Origin: Hippophae tibetana
Lineage: Eukaryota > Streptophyta > Magnoliopsida > Rosales > Elaeagnaceae
Assembly (NCBI GenBank): GCA_037013495.1
Contig: CM072805.1
Location: 40,357,169 to 40,421,168, forward strand
Length of the DNA stretch: 64,000 nt
Direction: 5' to 3'
The notes under the pieces were generated by a model, which was not told where the DNA came from, did not search any database, and saw only the letters and a list, made by a program, of their open reading frames with translations. The position numbers were made by a program, and so were the translations under genes. This document shows, piece by piece, positions 48,234 through 60,060 of this stretch. Position 1 is the stretch's first letter. Each line of letters opens with the position of its first letter.

Positions 48234-48236
<3 letters not shown>
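45171..48236. other. Gene-empty AT-rich region
   Basis: No gene was seen. It contains the palindrome listed separately and short TA runs near 46,585 and 47,000. Confidence 0.45.
45715..45955. repeat. Palindrome-containing repeat, MITE- or CACTA-end-like
   Basis: A 14-bp perfect inverted repeat CTATGATCTCGGTT / AACCGAGATCATAG is separated by four or fewer bases around 45,866-45,896. Related motifs (TCTATGATTTCG, CTATGGTCTCAT, ATATGATCTCAA, CTATGATCAC) recur every 30-60 bp across 45,715-45,930. The arrangement resembles subterminal repeats of a DNA transposon. No terminal repeat or target duplication identified. Confidence 0.5.

Positions 48237-48277
<41 letters not shown>
48237..48277. repeat. 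(TA)n microsatellite
   Basis: About twenty uninterrupted TA units. Confidence 0.9.
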
Positions 48278-48281
<4 letters not shown>

Positions 48282-49417
48282 TTATAATTTAATACATAAT
48301 ATAAATTCAAATACTAATTTAAATAAATATAAAGTTAAAAAAGTCATGCATTTAACCTATCTAAATGTTTTAATATCGGGTTTTGAGATTGTGTTTAATT
48401 TAAAAAATATAATTCAACTCGATCCAAAATATAAATGATCCCACGATATATTATCCAAATCTTCCTTAATCTAAATTTTCAAACTTAAATTAACCCAAAT
48501 AATCTAAATTTGCATTCCGATCTTTTAAAAGAGTAGTAGACAATTTTATTTTTTTAAAAAATATATTGTATTTAACTTCAATTTATTGATATAAAATATC
48601 ATATAAAAAAATATTACACTAGTGTAAAATTTCATAAAAACAATAGCTGTCTAATTCCATAAGAAAATTTAATACAGAAGGTAAGAATTATACATTACTT
48701 ACACACAATTGTAGTGTTACATTTCTATACATTCTCTGATGCCACTGATCATGACCGGTACGTACTTCTGTTGACGTTTTATTAACTACCAACTATTTTT
48801 TAACAAATTGGCTACACGTTTGTAGTATCATGTATATGCGCTCTCGAGTGGGATAGTAGATAACGTGCCAATCATTGGAGGCATAATCCTGCACATGCCA
48901 GGTTCACCTGGCCCAGTACAGTATAACTCAACCAATCACGTTTGCAGTGGTTAACAATTTTACGGAAAATATGTTTTTTTTAACCATTTTTAGACCTAGC
49001 AAAAAATATTTTTACAATAAAAAATATTATAAATCAATACTACTTTTTTTACAATAAATAAAAAATAAATTTTTATTATTAAATATGTATTATTATTATT
49101 TAATAACATTTAATAAAATTAATTACAAATTTTATTTAAATTATCTTTTTATATTTTATTAGAATATTAATATTTGAATATTGACGTACTTAAGAAAAAT
49201 TACATGAATATTAATTATTATTTCGATTCATATAGATAACTAAAACCCAGATAAAATGTGAAAAGATTAACCCATAAAATCTTTTGATAAACTCTATATA
49301 AATTCGATCAAACAAACCTTACATTGTAAATTAAGTAATTAATACAATGAAAATATCTATATATATATATATGTGTTAATATCTATATATATATATATAT
49401 GTGTATATGTGTGTGTG

Positions 49418-50045
49418 TTAAATATTTAATAATAAAACTATTATTTATAAAACATGTATTAAAAGATAAATTGATTAAATATGATTTTTTAATATTAAAT
49501 TATAGTAATTGACGTAATTCAAATTTTTGACTTAAAATTAACGAGATGAATCTTATTTGTTAAAATATTAAACAAATTACAATAAAATAAGTTAAATTTA
49601 GTGTTAATAGCTTATGTATGTATGTATGTATATATTAAATATTTAATAACAAAGTATTATTTATAAAACACATATTAAAAGAAAATTTGATTAAATATGA
49701 CTTTTAATATCAAACTACATTAATTAACATAATTCAAATTTTTGACTTGAAATGGACAAGATGGGTCTTATTTGTTAAAACATTCAAAGAATCATAATAA
49801 AATTAAGTTAAATTTAGTGTTAATAGCTAATTTATGTATGTATATATTAAATATTTAATAACAAAAATATTATTTATAAAACACGTATTAAAATGGAAAT
49901 TGATTAAATATGACTTTTTAATATTAAATTATAGTAATTAATGTGTAATTCAAATTTTTGATTTAAAATAATCGAGATAAGTCTTATTTTTTCAAATAAT
50001 TAGAAGAATCACAATAAAAATAAATTTTGTGTTAATAACTCATTT
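49418..50045. repeat. Tandem repeat, three units of about 215 bp
   Basis: Units start at 49418, 49635 and 49847 (TTAAATATTTAATAA...), each containing ATTATTTATAAAACA(C/T), GATTAAATATGA, AATTCAAATTTTTGA and AAATTTAGTGTTAATAG-type blocks. They are diverged and non-coding. Confidence 0.85.
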
Positions 50046-50070
50046 ATTTTTAATTATGATATATTATATT

Positions 50071-50878
50071 AAATATATTATTGATATATTATATTATTAT
50101 AAAAATTAAATAATATATTAATATATATATATATATTATTAATCTAATTTTTAGAATTAAGTGAATATGATTTGTATTTATATATTTTATCATATTCATA
50201 TTTTATACCAATTTTTAGATGTATTTTTATATTAAAATAAATACATTATACTTATATATATAGTTATTCATATAATACATATCTCATATTTTATTAAGTT
50301 GAAGTAGACACGGGTATTTATGTGTTATTTTTTACTTTTTAAATCTGTTACATATTTTAAAGCATGATTAACAAATTTTAGCGTGGAATTTAAAAATGAA
50401 AATCGTCTTAAATCAATCAAATCACATAAACGATTTGTGACAAAAATTTTAGCTGTTAATATTTTTTAAAATATATTATTGATATATTATATTATTATAA
50501 AAATTAAATAATATATTAATATATATATATATATATATATTATTAATCTAATTTTTAGAATTAAGTGAATATGATTTGTATTTATCTATTTTATCATATT
50601 CATATTTTATACCAATTTTTAGATGTATTTTTATATTAAAATAAATACATTATACTTATATATATAGTTATTCATATAATACATATCTCATATTTTATTA
50701 AGTTGAAGTAGACACGGGTATTTATGTGTTATTTTTTATTTTTTAAATTTGTTACATATTTTAAAGCATGATTAACAAATTTTAGCGTGGAATTTAAAAA
50801 TGAAAATCGTCTTAAATCAATCAAATCACATAAACGATTTGTCACAAAAAATTTAGCTGTTAATATTTTTTAAAATAT
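50071..50878. repeat. Tandem duplication, two units of about 400 bp
   Basis: The second unit starts at 50468. The copies are nearly identical over TTAAGTTGAAGTAGACACGG, TTTAGCGTGGAATTTAAAAA and CACATAAACGATTTGT(G/C)AC. They differ in the length of an internal (TA)n run and a few bases, so the duplication is recent. Non-coding. Confidence 0.9.
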
Positions 50879-53800
50879 GACCGTGTTTTTAACCAAGATA
50901 TTGTTGAATGCATTTGATTTGTAATATGTAGTGAGTTGAATAGATTTTACACTTCATCTATTCTTTTATCATTCATGATCAATTTATTTATTAGAATATT
51001 TCGTAAAGATAAGAAAATGTTGCTGGTAGAGAGAATATTTCAGAAATATAAAAAAATTAACGTTGTTAGGGAAAAAATATATAAATATGTGATGAGTGAT
51101 TAAAAAATATTAAATATATCATATTTTAATTTCATTTAATTAATAAAATAAATTTATATTTCTTCTATTTTATTATATTTTAGATAAATTTATTTGTTCA
51201 AATTAATGGTTATATTATAGTATTTTGTCGATATTTTAATATATAAATATTAAAATAAATAAAAATACTTGAAATATGTTTATGCTTAAATTAATATCAT
51301 TTATTTGATATCATTCAAAGTGAATAAAAGAGATAATTCCAAATATTTGGTTGTGATCCGATCGTGGGGCGGTAAAAACAAAAATTTATTTCACATTTTT
51401 TCTTATAAATAGGACCCCTTTATACAAAGAAAGTAAACTTTCAAGTTGCAATTTCAACAAATTTTTCTCCTTTTTTTATGTATATTTTTTATATTTTTAA
51501 CTTTTATAATTTATTTAGTTTTTTCTTCAATTTTGAGGAAGAACATAAACATGTTTTAGTAGTTTATAGTGTTTGATTCAATAAATTCTAGAGTGTAATT
51601 ACCATAGGAGTTTTTCTAGTATTAAAATTAAGTATTCAAAGTTCTGTACGGATATTATTAAGATATTAAATATATTTATTTTGCATTTCATATATCCGTA
51701 TTGTTTATTCTATGTTATTCCTAATTTACCGGTACTCAATTATAATATCTTTGAAAATGAATATGATATAATAATAACGTTGTTATGTTTCCAAATATTT
51801 ATATTAAAACATTTTTCTTTAAATAATTAATTTTATTTTTATTTAATATTTTTATAAAAAATGCTAATATAAGAGTTAAAATTAATATTTAATTACATGT
51901 ACTTAATTTGGAGTACTATTCCTTTATTTTATATTTAATTATTTGGATATTTGGAGCGAACTTCTATTTTAAAAGTTTTTTACAAAAAATTATTATTTGA
52001 AAATGTATCGACAACATATTTTCTTAAGTAATTTTAAAATAGTTAAATTTTTAAGTTTAAGTTGGATATCTTGAATAAATTTTAATTAACTGACTCCACC
52101 TAAAGATGACAATGATTAAATGGTTTGATATTTTCTTAGAAATAAATATAAAAGTTAACACTTAATTAATTAACCGATCTTACTTAAAAATATTAGTTAA
52201 TTAATATTAAATAAAAGAATTTGAAACATATCTAATTATCATTTCATACAAACAAAAATTAATAAATATCAATTTATATATTTAATAACATGAATAATAT
52301 GAACAATTATAATCATTGAATTATTATATCTATTATTCTCTATTGTTTATGAATGTATTAAATTGCATGAGTATTTTTTAAATCAATATTTATCGTTATC
52401 TTTATGCATTAGATTAATTAAAAAAAAACAAAATATTTATATTTAATTTTGTTTTTAAAATTTAAATATTATTTAAAAAACACACAATATTACTTCATTG
52501 AATTGACCTTAGAAGTATATTTATCATTTTTATAAATGATTTTATACATTTGTAAAAATTATTAAAATTTAAAATGGATAAGTATTTACAAAATCGATAT
52601 CATTCACGTTCAATAAATTTTTGGCGTCATTGTCAAGAAAATAATGATGATTTTATATCATTATTAAATCTTAAAAAATTAATATGATGTAAATATTATG
52701 ATTTTTATTTTTAAAATTTAATTTAAAATCTAAAAATATATTAGATTTGAATATTAACTTCATAAATATAACCAAAATCAGATATAATGCAAAATTTAAA
52801 TTAATATTTAAATTTTTTATCATACACGTTACAAAAAACCATAGAAAATAATATTAGTTTTAAATTCAAATTTAAATTTTAAAAAAATAAAACTCTAAAA
52901 TTATTGAATAAATCTTTGTTATTTTCTGTTCATAAAAAAATAATAAATCTTAAAGGTAAATTAAATTATTAAATTTTTTTAAAATATAAATAAACAGTAA
53001 AAAAAAAAACTTGAAAAGAAGTTCAGAGAACATTCACGGAAATTTTAAGGATAAAAGCTAAAACTTTTAATTGCTCTTCGATTCAGAATGCTTTTCCACC
53101 AACTGATTTCACCTATCACAAGTTCACGATAAGTCAAAAATCTAATCTCAAAATATAAAAGAAGGAATTTTTTTATTTTTATATAATTTAATTATTTAGT
53201 CAATTTTACTTTTACAGCTGTTTTGAAAGAAATAAATTTTTAAGTTATACTAATATATATATATATATATATACATATATTAATTTGAATAAAAAAATTA
53301 TATGTACTTATAAAATATATTAATTTTTTATTTATTTATAAAGTAGTATATGTCATGTACCGGAACATTTACTTGTTTTTTTCTCTTATTACTTGTATTT
53401 ATTTTTAATAATTAATTTGATATTTAACACATTTGATGATTGAAAATTATTAATAAAAAATTATTTTAACTTTTAGATTAATAATATATTACTTAGATTT
53501 AACAAATAAAAATAAAAATAATAGGATGTTATTGTTTGCAGTATATGATAATAGGTGATATTATTTATTATTTTTAAGTATATTTTTTATGCATTAATTA
53601 TATGGCATTTTTTTTATTTTTTTTAAATATTTATTTATTTTTAAAAAAGTATATTAATTTAAAAGTATTATGTAATCAAATATTTAAAAAACCATAAATA
53701 ATTTATCAGGTGATGTTATGAGATTTTTATAGTTAAGTGACAAAGGTGTAAGATTTTCAAAGTTCTGATAGAAAGTATCGTTTAAAGTTGAAGATATAAT

Positions 53801-56800
53801 TGCCCATTTGCCCCCTCTTCCGATACCAATTCTGATACTAAAATAATAGCAACCACATGTTTCCTTCAGCTTGCTCATGTGATATGCTATCTATTCTGAG
53901 TGGAAAACTGTGCAGGTAAGTGATAAATTGAGTCACATTTCGCTTTTGAAATGCATAGTAAAATTAATTAAGTTACATGATAAGTAATTATAAGATTATT
54001 TATTATATATATTTATAATATAAACTAACTAGAATATGTTATCTAGATAAATGTGTACATAAAATAAAAGTTATTTTTTTAACAAATTTGATATATAATA
54101 ATATTATACTACTTATCGTAGTAACTTTAAAGATAAATTAAAATTATATTTTAACTTAACCTGTTTATAAAAACTAGTTTTAAAAAAGTGCTAATAAAAA
54201 TAGATATAAAATATAATAATAAATAATTTGTGACTTATTAACATAAAGTTAACCACATTGAGTCATATAAATTAGAGATAAGAATATTTTACCTTTTGAT
54301 TAATGATTTTGATTTAAATAAAGAGATAGGTTGTTGAATCAAGTTTGGTGTAAGTTATAGCTTCTAAGGAGAAAGTGGTGGTAGGTATAACTAGTGGGTA
54401 GCTAAAAGCCTGAAAATATTTGAGAAAATGGGTTTCTTAATTAAGCTAATTATTATTGTTTATTATAAATGACAAAGTTAAGGTCATGGTAATCGCATCA
54501 ATGTATTGCGATCTCTATTTAACCATTTATTTATGCCTACCAACCCTTTTGCGCAGCATCTTTTTAGCTTGTTTAACAAGATTACCACTCATTCATGTAT
54601 ATAAAATAAAATAAAATAAAATAAAATAAAATAAAATAAAACAAAAATACTACCATTCCACCTTGATTTCTAATAAGTGCATATTTTAAAGCTTTTTGTT
54701 AGTCAAAACCAACCTTTTTGAAGTGCTTCTTTTGTTATACATGTATATATATTTATGGGGGGAAATGAAAAACAAGGAAAATAGTAAAAGGATCGTATTT
54801 AAGTTGTGGAATAATACATTTACGTTTGCTTAAAATCATGAATTTTATATTTCCACTTCAAAGGTCAAACGACTTTTTCTTTAATTTCCAAAGTCTTTTT
54901 TTCCTAAAAATTGCTATCATAAGTACAATTACAGGTTACCGATAATTCTATCAACTAATTTAAATTAAATCAAAAATATCAAATTCATATTAAATTCATA
55001 AATTTTATGATCCAATCGAATTCATATCAAAAATTATATAATACTTTTAGATTTGTATCGATAGATTTTGTAATATATTGTATCCAATCTAAACCGAATT
55101 ATTAATAAATTTTAAGTAAATATATATTTTATTTTGTAATATGTTATATTTAAATATTATACATATTATAATTATATTAGATTATTATTTTAACTTAAAA
55201 TAAATATAAATATTTATAATAATTTAATAATTATACAAACATATATTTTTAAAATTTTTTAGTCGTGATTATAAATAGTAATATTTGTTATAAAAATTAA
55301 ATTTATGTATGTCGTGTTTTATTTATTACAATAATTCATAAATAAATTTTAATATTAAACTGACCTTATTTGTTCAAAAAAATCTGATATGTTCAGATTC
55401 AGATTGATTTGATATCATCAGATCAGATTCGTATTGAATTTTTTTAAATTAATTCGGATTCAAATTGACTAAAAATAGATAATTTTGATCTCTTACTCAC
55501 CCTACACATAAGTTATATAATTAATTTAAAAAATTATAATTTTGTAAATAATATTTACACATATAGACAAAAATCGAATTCATGCTCTCATGATACTCAA
55601 AATAAACATATACTATTTTACTATAATAAAATTAGTATATATGTGTTACATTTAAATTAAAGTTTTATTAAAATAAGTAATATATAAAGTTCTCACAAAT
55701 GCCTAATGACTCTGAATAAATAGCCCGATACTAAACATAATAGCTATAATATATGCACAAGTACCTGTTAAAATCTACGATATAAATATGGGAAAATGAT
55801 GTCTTGTTAAAAAAGCTTTTTTTTTTTAAATGAGAAGTTAAATACATGAGATTAATTATACGAGACCAACGACAATGTTTATCCATTTAACCTTCTTTTT
55901 CTAATTAAAAAAAAGGCTAACATTGCATTTGGAGATTTGATTTCAAGTAATTAGAGGTGGATGGTGAGATATGAATATTAAACGACAAGTTTTAGTAGTT
56001 AGACAATACTTGTATATATGTGGTTAGGTGCTTTCAAACGATCAAGAAAGTAGTTGAGTTGAGTCACATGAGTGTAAACTTCGTATGCTTTGCTTTGTTA
56101 AGTTGATGTAGTTACATCATATATATGCCTTCAATTTTTGTTGATTTATGAGAAAGGCGACACAAGTATATATATTTGTGGGTTTTTATTTTTGAGATAA
56201 TGGATTTGTCTATCTTTTTCTATCATATCAATTTCATTAAAAAAAAATAAAGAAGCTTTGATTTACTAGTTGACACTCTTTATTTTGTACTAAGTTAATT
56301 GTTACGAAATATTTGAATGATTGTTAAGAGAATGAAAAAAAAGGCACAAATATTATTGTAAATTTGGTAAAATGAAGTTCGTTAAACATCTATTTTATCA
56401 AATTTAATTCTAGAGTATAACACATAAATTGAAACATTCTTTGTATTCTTTTAATTATAATAGTGCATTTTTTAGTATTAAAAATGTGTAAAATAAGTCC
56501 TACAATTTTAAATTATTATTATTAAATTTTATATTATTTTTAAAATTGTGAGATTAAAATACTATAATTGAAAATTATAGAATTAAAATGATTTTTTGTA
56601 AAAGCTATAGTGTCTCCAAAGCCACTCACCCACCAGAGGACAATTAGCTAACATGAGAGTATTTAAACACTACAGTAGGTGAACATGTGATTCACGGATA
56701 ATGGTAAGATTAGCCTTCCTCCTCTACTCACAACAGATAATTATTTATTCTTAAAAAACAAAATATTGCAGTATGGGCTAAGCATTAATGTGGATTGGCA

Positions 56801-57560
56801 GCACTCTTGTTAGGTTGCACTTAACTCCAAAAGGCTCATATTACTAAGGTCCAATTCGTTGTTCTTGATTGTGAACCAGGCCTTGGACAATACTAATTTT
56901 GATCTATAAGCCCGAATGAGAACTTCTATTCTATTGAATTCAAAATAGTTCGATATGTAACCATTCAATTCTATATTTTAAATTTTAAAATTAAATAGGC
57001 TTAATAATTCACTTTTAATTTTTTATTTTAAAATTTGAAACTCAAAAATATCTTTTTAAAATAAAAATTAATTATTAAATAACTTTTATTTTTTAAAATA
57101 TTTTAAAACTTAAAATTCAATTTTAAAATTAAATAATTATCAAATATTATTTTAATTATAAAAAATCAAATAAAAATTTGAGTATTTTGAGTTTTGAAAA
57201 AAGTATTAAAAATTATTTTTTTAATATAAATTTTAAAAAATTATATAAAATAACATATTGAAAATTTATACAAATAAAATCTTGACATTTTTACTCTCTT
57301 TAAATGTATTATTTTTTTAACTTTTATCATAATTATATTACCATTGGTTATTTCTCACCGATAAAATGCTTATTCATAGTCTAATTTCGACCACTAAATT
57401 TAACCAATGCATCAAACTAGGGTTTTATCTTCCGTTTGTTTTGCTAATTATTAAAGTATTCAAAATATTGTATTGGATTATAGTTTTGTTTGAACAAGGG
57501 TTTCATTATTAGATTCGAGAGCTAAGTATATATTGGGCGTTGTGATTAAGGTTTTCAATT
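50879..57560. other. Gene-empty AT-rich region
   Basis: No gene, RNA gene or complete element recognised. It contains a (TA)n run at about 53,253-53,279, the pentanucleotide array at 54,600, and a possible decayed MITE at about 54,940-55,505 that closes TACTCACCCTACA. Confidence 0.45.
54598..54641. repeat. (ATAAA)n microsatellite
   Basis: About eight tandem ATAAA units. Confidence 0.9.
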
Positions 57561-57572
57561 TGTTTGGGCATA

Positions 57573-58660
57573 AGGAATGATCTACTGTCTGACATTTGGA
57601 GAGCATGAGCCTTAAGACATCTACATGAGCCTTAAGATATCTACTCGAGTCTTAAGACGTCTTCTCGCGCCTTGATACATCAATATAAGCCATAGATTGA
57701 TCGACCTCAAGCTTTAAATGTATTTTTTTTTACATTTATACCTCTCTAACACATTATGACATGTAAGCCCTATGTAATCGAAACCTCTACATGGACTCCC
57801 TAAGAGATCCACACATTCCATCAATTGCTCAAATTAGGTAAAACGTTCTCCCTTAAAGAGAGTCGATCACCTCGTGCTCAGAAAAGATAGAGCACTTTCT
57901 CTTAAAGAGAGTTGATCACTTCAAGCTCAGAAAAGGTAGAGCGCTCTCCCTCAAAGAGAGTTGATCACTTCGAGCTCAAACCAGGTAGAGCGTTCTCCCT
58001 GATAGAGTTGATCACCTCGTCCTCAACAAAGGTAGAACGTTCTCCCTTAAAAAGAGTTGATCACCTTAAGCTTAGAAAAGGTAAAACGCCCTCCCTCAAA
58101 GAGAGTTGATCACCTCGAGCTCAGACCAGGTAGAACACTCTCCCTAGAGAGTTTATAACCTTGTTTTGAGAGAAGGTAGAACATTTTCCCTCAAAGAGAG
58201 TTGATCACCTCAAGCTTGAACCAAGTAGAGCGCTCTCCCTAAGAGAGTTGATTACCTCAAGCTCAGAAAATATAAAGCAATCTTCCTCAGAGAAGGTATA
58301 ACGCTCTTCCTTGGAAATTTGATCACCTCAAGCTCAAAAAATGTAGGGCTTCAAACCCTATAAACTATTGTGTCCATCACCTCCCATATATGAATGTTGA
58401 GAAAGAGCTCGACATCACGCGTAAAAATGTCAATCCTATTCTTATCGTGTGTAGGTTCCTTTTTTAGATTCAATGTGTTATTTCGTCTACTGAGCTTTTT
58501 ACTCTTTCATTTCAGTTGAAGAACTAAGTTAAAAAATAGGGAGACTGATGTTTGAGTATAAGAAATGACTTGTTGTCTAAACTTTGTAGATCCCAAGCCA
58601 TAAGATATATGCTCAAGCATTAAGACGTCTGTACGAGCCTTGAGACCTCATCCATTTGGA
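57573..58660. repeat. Minisatellite of about ten ~49-bp units, with flanking direct repeats
   Basis: Between about 57,836 and 58,350 a unit with GAGAGTTGATCACCTC, AGCTCAGA and GGTAGAGCGCTCTCCCT repeats about ten times, the first spacings being 49 bp. Because 49 is not a multiple of three, the open stretch 57912-58109 alternates between two peptide versions. The array is flanked by related ~100-bp segments rich in GAGCCTTAAGACATCT-type motifs (57,573-57,690 and 58,555-58,655). The whole could be the inside of an unrecognised transposon. Confidence 0.75.
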
Positions 58661-59060
58661 TTTTTGGAATTATATGCTACCAAAAAAATAATGTTTAGCA
58701 TTTTGAGAGTACTGATAAATTTTCAAATTTGTTAGATTCTGAATTTTGATGAATTTGGACGATAAACAAGCTTAATATATGCTTGAAATATGTTTCTTGA
58801 AACAACAGGTTGCTGAACTACACATGATTTTTTTTGGAATTGAAAATAGAAAGGTTGTTATGATGATATTAAGTATTAACCATCTCCTTTACTAGGTAGG
58901 CGTTTATTTTAAAAAAGAGTTAATTTTTATGGGTTCTCTTCCATATGTATGTGATCGGGTTCTCTTCTATATATATGTGATAGGGTAAAAGTGTCCTCTA
59001 GTAGTTATTACCTTGGGAGTTTCTTTCAGAAATATAGTTTTCACTCACTTGTCTCGATGT
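58661..59060. other. Spacer between the minisatellite and the CACTA element
   Basis: No gene was seen. A short tandem repeat of GGGTTCTCTTC(C/T)ATAT lies at about 58,930-58,975. Confidence 0.4.
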
Positions 59061-59081
59061 CACTATTACAAAAAGGGGTAT

Positions 59082-59228
59082 AAAAGTCGGTTTTTAACCG
59101 ACTTTAAACAAATTTAAAGTCGGTTCTCTGAACTGACTTTAAATTCAGAGACTTAAATTGTAAAGTCGGTTCACGGCCTGAACCGACTTTAGGTGTAGAG
59201 TCGGTTCATGCCATGAACCGACTCTACA
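59082..59228. repeat. Four hairpin subterminal repeats of the CACTA element
   Basis: Successive inverted repeats, each pairing AAAGTCGGTT with AACCGACTTT or a one-base variant, start at about 59,082, 59,119, 59,161 and 59,197. The last pair has GAGTCGGTTCA / TGAACCGACTC. In En/Spm such subterminal repeats bind the regulatory TNPA protein, so these are the likely equivalent. The same hairpin occurs at 4,529-4,559 in the small element. Confidence 0.8.
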
Positions 59229-60060
59229 TTTTATTTATTTTAATTTTTAATTTTATTTTTCGTATAACAGTATATATAAATAACATAAAAACACTAAAAT
59301 ATAAATAATAATACTGAATAATTAACAATATAAATATATTTAATGACTTAATAATTAAATTTATTACAAAATCAAATAATGCATATAAATAACTTCAATT
59401 ACAAATAAAATAATGTCGTCAAATTATGCCATCGAGTAAGCTTGGTTGGCTTAGAATCTTGATTGGCCTTCACAAGCATTATGGGAAAAAAAGCTGATCC
59501 ATATAACAAATATTCTACTACATACATGAGCACGTAAAACATACATAAAAAAAGTAGTCTAAACTTCAGACGTACGAATGAAGAAATTAAATCATTATTG
59601 AGATTAGCACGTACAACGACATTCGATGAACTCATATTAGCATTATTAATCATTTGTCTATATATGAAGTTATCTGGAATCTCTACTACTATTTTTTAAT
59701 GCTATATATAATGAACTCTAAATATGAAATCAATTGCATGTAACTTCGATTTCTTGGCTAAGCTTGTGTGAGTTTTGGTGCCCTTAAACATATGGAACAC
59801 GTTCATATGCACCAAAACTCATACAAACCAAGAAACAAATCGGACCGACGTACGTACACCTGATTTGTGCATTTAGAACTCATTATATATCATTAAAAAT
59901 ACTAGCAGAGATTCCAGATAAATTCATATTTATAAACAATGCATTCCCCTAAATACATGAGCATATATATGATTAATCATCATCAACCAAGTGATTTCAG
60001 ACACAAGAATAGATATAGAAGGCCAAATCATTAAAAAATTTACTGTTATGTTGTCATATG

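Noticed and set aside
57912..58109. Frame across the minisatellite encoding alternating peptide repeats
   Set aside because: The ~49-bp period changes frame each unit, so the apparent peptide repeat is a by-product of the DNA repeat.
57573..58660. CRISPR-like array
   Set aside because: Units are contiguous without unique spacers of constant size, and the genome is a plant's.
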